This document shows, piece by piece, positions 62,123-64,000 of a stretch of DNA of 64,000 nucleotides. The position numbers and the translations under genes are program-made. Numbering within the stretch: the stretch's first letter is position 1; each line of letters starts with the position of its first letter. The stretch is taken from the NCBI GenBank assembly GCA_001600455.1, contig BCKC01000003.1, positions 2,366,168-2,430,167 on the forward strand. The letters are read 5' to 3'. The notes beneath the pieces are model-generated. The model saw nothing but the letters and a program-made list of their open reading frames with translations, ran no database searches and was not told the DNA's origin. Source of the DNA: Endocalyx cinctus. Taxonomy: Eukaryota > Ascomycota > Sordariomycetes > Amphisphaeriales > Apiosporaceae.

Positions 62123-62821
62123 CTAGGGTCGTGAGTGTGTGAGTAGCAGCAAGCCTGTCTCAGGTACAGAACAGTGAGTATTTTGAGAGCGACTAAGGCG
62201 TACCGTACCGTAGGATAATGGCCTGCCTGTCTTGCAGTTCTTGCTCAAGTTTGTTGTCGAGGGATAGCTAGATATCCAATTTACCGATGCACGGTGGTTA
62301 CCCCATTTGCTGGTGATGAACGACTGAAGCTATCATTTCTGGTGCATTCGAGACTCGGGTCTTAATCTTTGTCGTCGACCTGAATTTCAGTGTCCCCATG
62401 GCCGTGAACGCTAACTGGTACATCAGTATTAAAGTGAGTTTGAAGAAGATCCGCTCCATTTTCATGCTGGGGTCAAATGGTCATGCAGCCGACCGAGAAT
62501 CTCATCGATTGACAATTTCATCTTTTTCAAGTTGACGGCAGTGTTATGGTCCATCGTAAGTGCTTCTTTTGTGGTATATATTCCCATGTTCGGTATCAAG
62601 GAGTGTTTCTTTCTCTGGCCCGACACGGTACCACTGCTTGACTTGTTCCCACTGCCCTCAATGATGTTTCAGACAATCTTGGAAAATGGTGTTTCCTGGC
62701 ATGATGTCTCTGCCGAATTTTCTCAGTTGTATCATCCTTTTATTATTGCTTTTCTTCAACTCAGTTTACAAGTTTGGTCTCTTTCCCTTTGCCTGCTATT
62801 TTTCGTTCTCGGGCTAAAATG
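62123..62821. other. spacer
   Basis: No gene seen; the plus-strand frame at 62532 (97 codons) has hydrophobic composition but no recognisable domain and no supporting splice sites. Confidence 0.4.
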
Positions 62822-63127
62822 TTAATTGTTAGGTAGAAACAGTAGAAGTTGGCTACGGTTGCTAGATAGTACTTCATTAATAGCGATCTCTTGCCACCTG
62901 TATTTCGGTCGCTGAGTGAATTCTTCACCACAGATTGATCGAAAGGCGATGCCATATAGATTGGAGTACTTCGTTTTCGCTGTTTCGGAGATACGAGCGG
63001 TCTGAGATGCCGTTAATGACTCTGTAGCTGCTGAAGGGGAGTCGCCTGAAATATCGCCCACCGACTGAGGGTTTGGTTTACAGTGCCATGGTCGAGGTAA
63101 TGTGGGAAGACTTCTATGTGTACTCAT
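62822..63127 (-). pseudogene. possible second relic of the same family
   Basis: A 101-codon frame includes KYSNLYGIAFRS, which resembles MKLYGISFH of the gene at 40 kb, preceded by Ser/Thr/Ala-rich sequence. The match is short, so this is tentative. It lies upstream of the ILKEAI relic on the same strand, the reverse of the order in the intact gene, so the two pieces cannot be one simple copy. Confidence 0.22.
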
Positions 63128-63378
63128 CCTTACTGATTAAAATCCGTCTTTGGTGACTTTCTTGTAGTAGCAGCAAGTAGCTGATACTTATGGTTGAAGC
63201 GCAGACAGTGCAGTGAGTTATGCCTTCAATAAATGAGCCCAGCTCGTTATTTAAAGAAAGTCATCTTTGGTCCTATATTGCATGATAGATATTATCAGAA
63301 TATTAGCCTCTATTATAGCTATTGGAAAGCATCGAAGTAGTTGCGTATCAATTATGATGTCGGGATCGCGGTACTCTA

Positions 63379-63777
63379 TTATGACCGGAAACTTGGGAGT
63401 GCGGTTCCGACACCTTCGTCGTCAGGCTCCGAATCACTTCCGGCAGTTCCGTAAGCCGTCCTGACTTTTTGCGCACGCTGCAGCTTCTTTCGCTTTCTAC
63501 CAGTAGTAGTTCGAGTGAGCGATCTGATCGATCTGACTTGTCGCTGTGATGCCGGTGCTGCTTGGGGTTGCTGAGCCGCCGATGTCTCGAAAGGATGTCT
63601 TCTTGCTTGAGACAAGTGGTGTTTTGGAGCTGCTGGTTTATAAGGTTCTTCTGGTTGTGGTTTTACACTGGTTTCTGAGGCGCTACTGGCTCTGAGATAT
63701 TCGAGGCGCACTCGGGGTGTGAACTTCTTAATGTGGAACATGCCCGGTAACCAATGTCTAGTGATAGAATGACACAC
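63379..63777 (-). CDS. hypothetical protein or exon
   Basis: A 132-codon frame rich in Ala, Gln, Pro, Ser and Arg, with a basic patch (GRKRKKLQRAQK) and an acidic patch (GSDSEPDDEG) before the stop. Composition is more protein-like than the other short frames in this spacer, but the start is uncertain and no domain is recognised. A RVRLEYLRASS segment faintly recalls HRLALEYSIRK of the 40-kb gene. Confidence 0.3.
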   Translation of the reverse strand: MCHSITRHWLPGMFHIKKFTPRVRLEYLRASSASETSVKPQPEEPYKPAAPKHHLSQARRHPFETSAAQQPQAAPASQRQVRSIRSLTRTTTGRKRKKLQRAQKVRTAYGTAGSDSEPDDEGVGTALPSFRS

Positions 63778-64000
63778 CGTTTACGATTTCGCTTCGAAAT
63801 CCATCGTGCTATTTGCTTGGCTGAACACTTGTATTGCTAAGTTTTGGAATAATCTCCCCATCTTCACATTATTAGCCTCCCCAAACGCGTGAGTCACGTG
63901 GAAGCCAGTACGTAGGCAATAGCTCCGGCGTGCTAGATCGATCGCAACCAGGATTACCAGTTCCCTTTGCAGTTTAGAGAATTACCTGCGACTCCATCTG
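63778..64000. other. window end, no gene seen
   Basis: Contains a CACGTG word at 63895-63900. No open frame of note reaches the edge. Confidence 0.4.

Overview
The window looks like nuclear DNA of a filamentous ascomycete, most likely a Sordariomycete. The evidence is small GT-AG introns (mostly 50-130 nt) with CTAAC/CTGAC branch points close to the acceptor, GC-rich exons in AT-rich spacers full of poly(A)/poly(T) runs, and typical fungal genes (Nst1, Rho2, Dpb4, Tma20, mL40). Dense TAGGTA/ACCTA words in the spacers and a twin intron would fit Xylariales-like fungi, but that placement is a guess. There is no bacterial-style organisation, and I found no CRISPR array, rRNA or convincing tRNA.

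Layout. 0-6.7 kb holds no supportable gene. 6.7-13.9 kb has three plus-strand genes: a single-pass membrane protein, the histone-fold DNA polymerase epsilon subunit Dpb4, and a bHLH transcription factor. 15.7-20.3 kb has a ten-exon MFS sugar transporter and a zinc alcohol dehydrogenase. 20.3-25.6 kb is an AT-rich desert with hairpins, tandem repeats and possible LTR remnants. 25.6-28.3 kb is a putative BTB-domain gene whose first exon encodes about fifteen 12-residue N-x-T repeats. 29.4-31.1 kb (minus) has Tma20 and an I78-type protease-inhibitor-like protein. 33.5-34.7 kb is a Cys-rich secreted or membrane protein. 35.5-37.2 kb (minus) is a TPT/nucleotide-sugar-type transporter. 39.5-42.5 kb (minus) has two unrecognised small proteins. 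43.7-47.4 kb (minus) is the single-exon Nst1. 50.8-52.0 kb is Rho2. 53.6-56.5 kb (minus) has mitoribosomal protein mL40 and an AT-hook protein. 58.5-60.2 kb is a TRAPPC12-like TPR protein. 60.6-63.8 kb is a decayed zone with a stop-riddled coiled-coil relic and a relic related to the acidic-tailed gene at 40 kb.

The genes do not form one pathway or a biosynthetic cluster; most are dispersed housekeeping genes. Loose themes are vesicle traffic and wall biology (Rho2, TRAPPC12, TPT transporter) and translation (Tma20, mL40). The sugar transporter and dehydrogenase are neighbours on one strand, but nothing in the sequence ties them functionally.

The most unusual structure is in the transporter. 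Its last intron resolves in frame only as a spliceosomal twin intron (stwintron): an inner intron splits the outer donor after its first G. The same gene has a 4-nt micro-exon, and three other genes have 6- or 11-nt exons. All exon models were assembled by eye from splice sites, reading phase and family conservation; none is confirmed by RNA.
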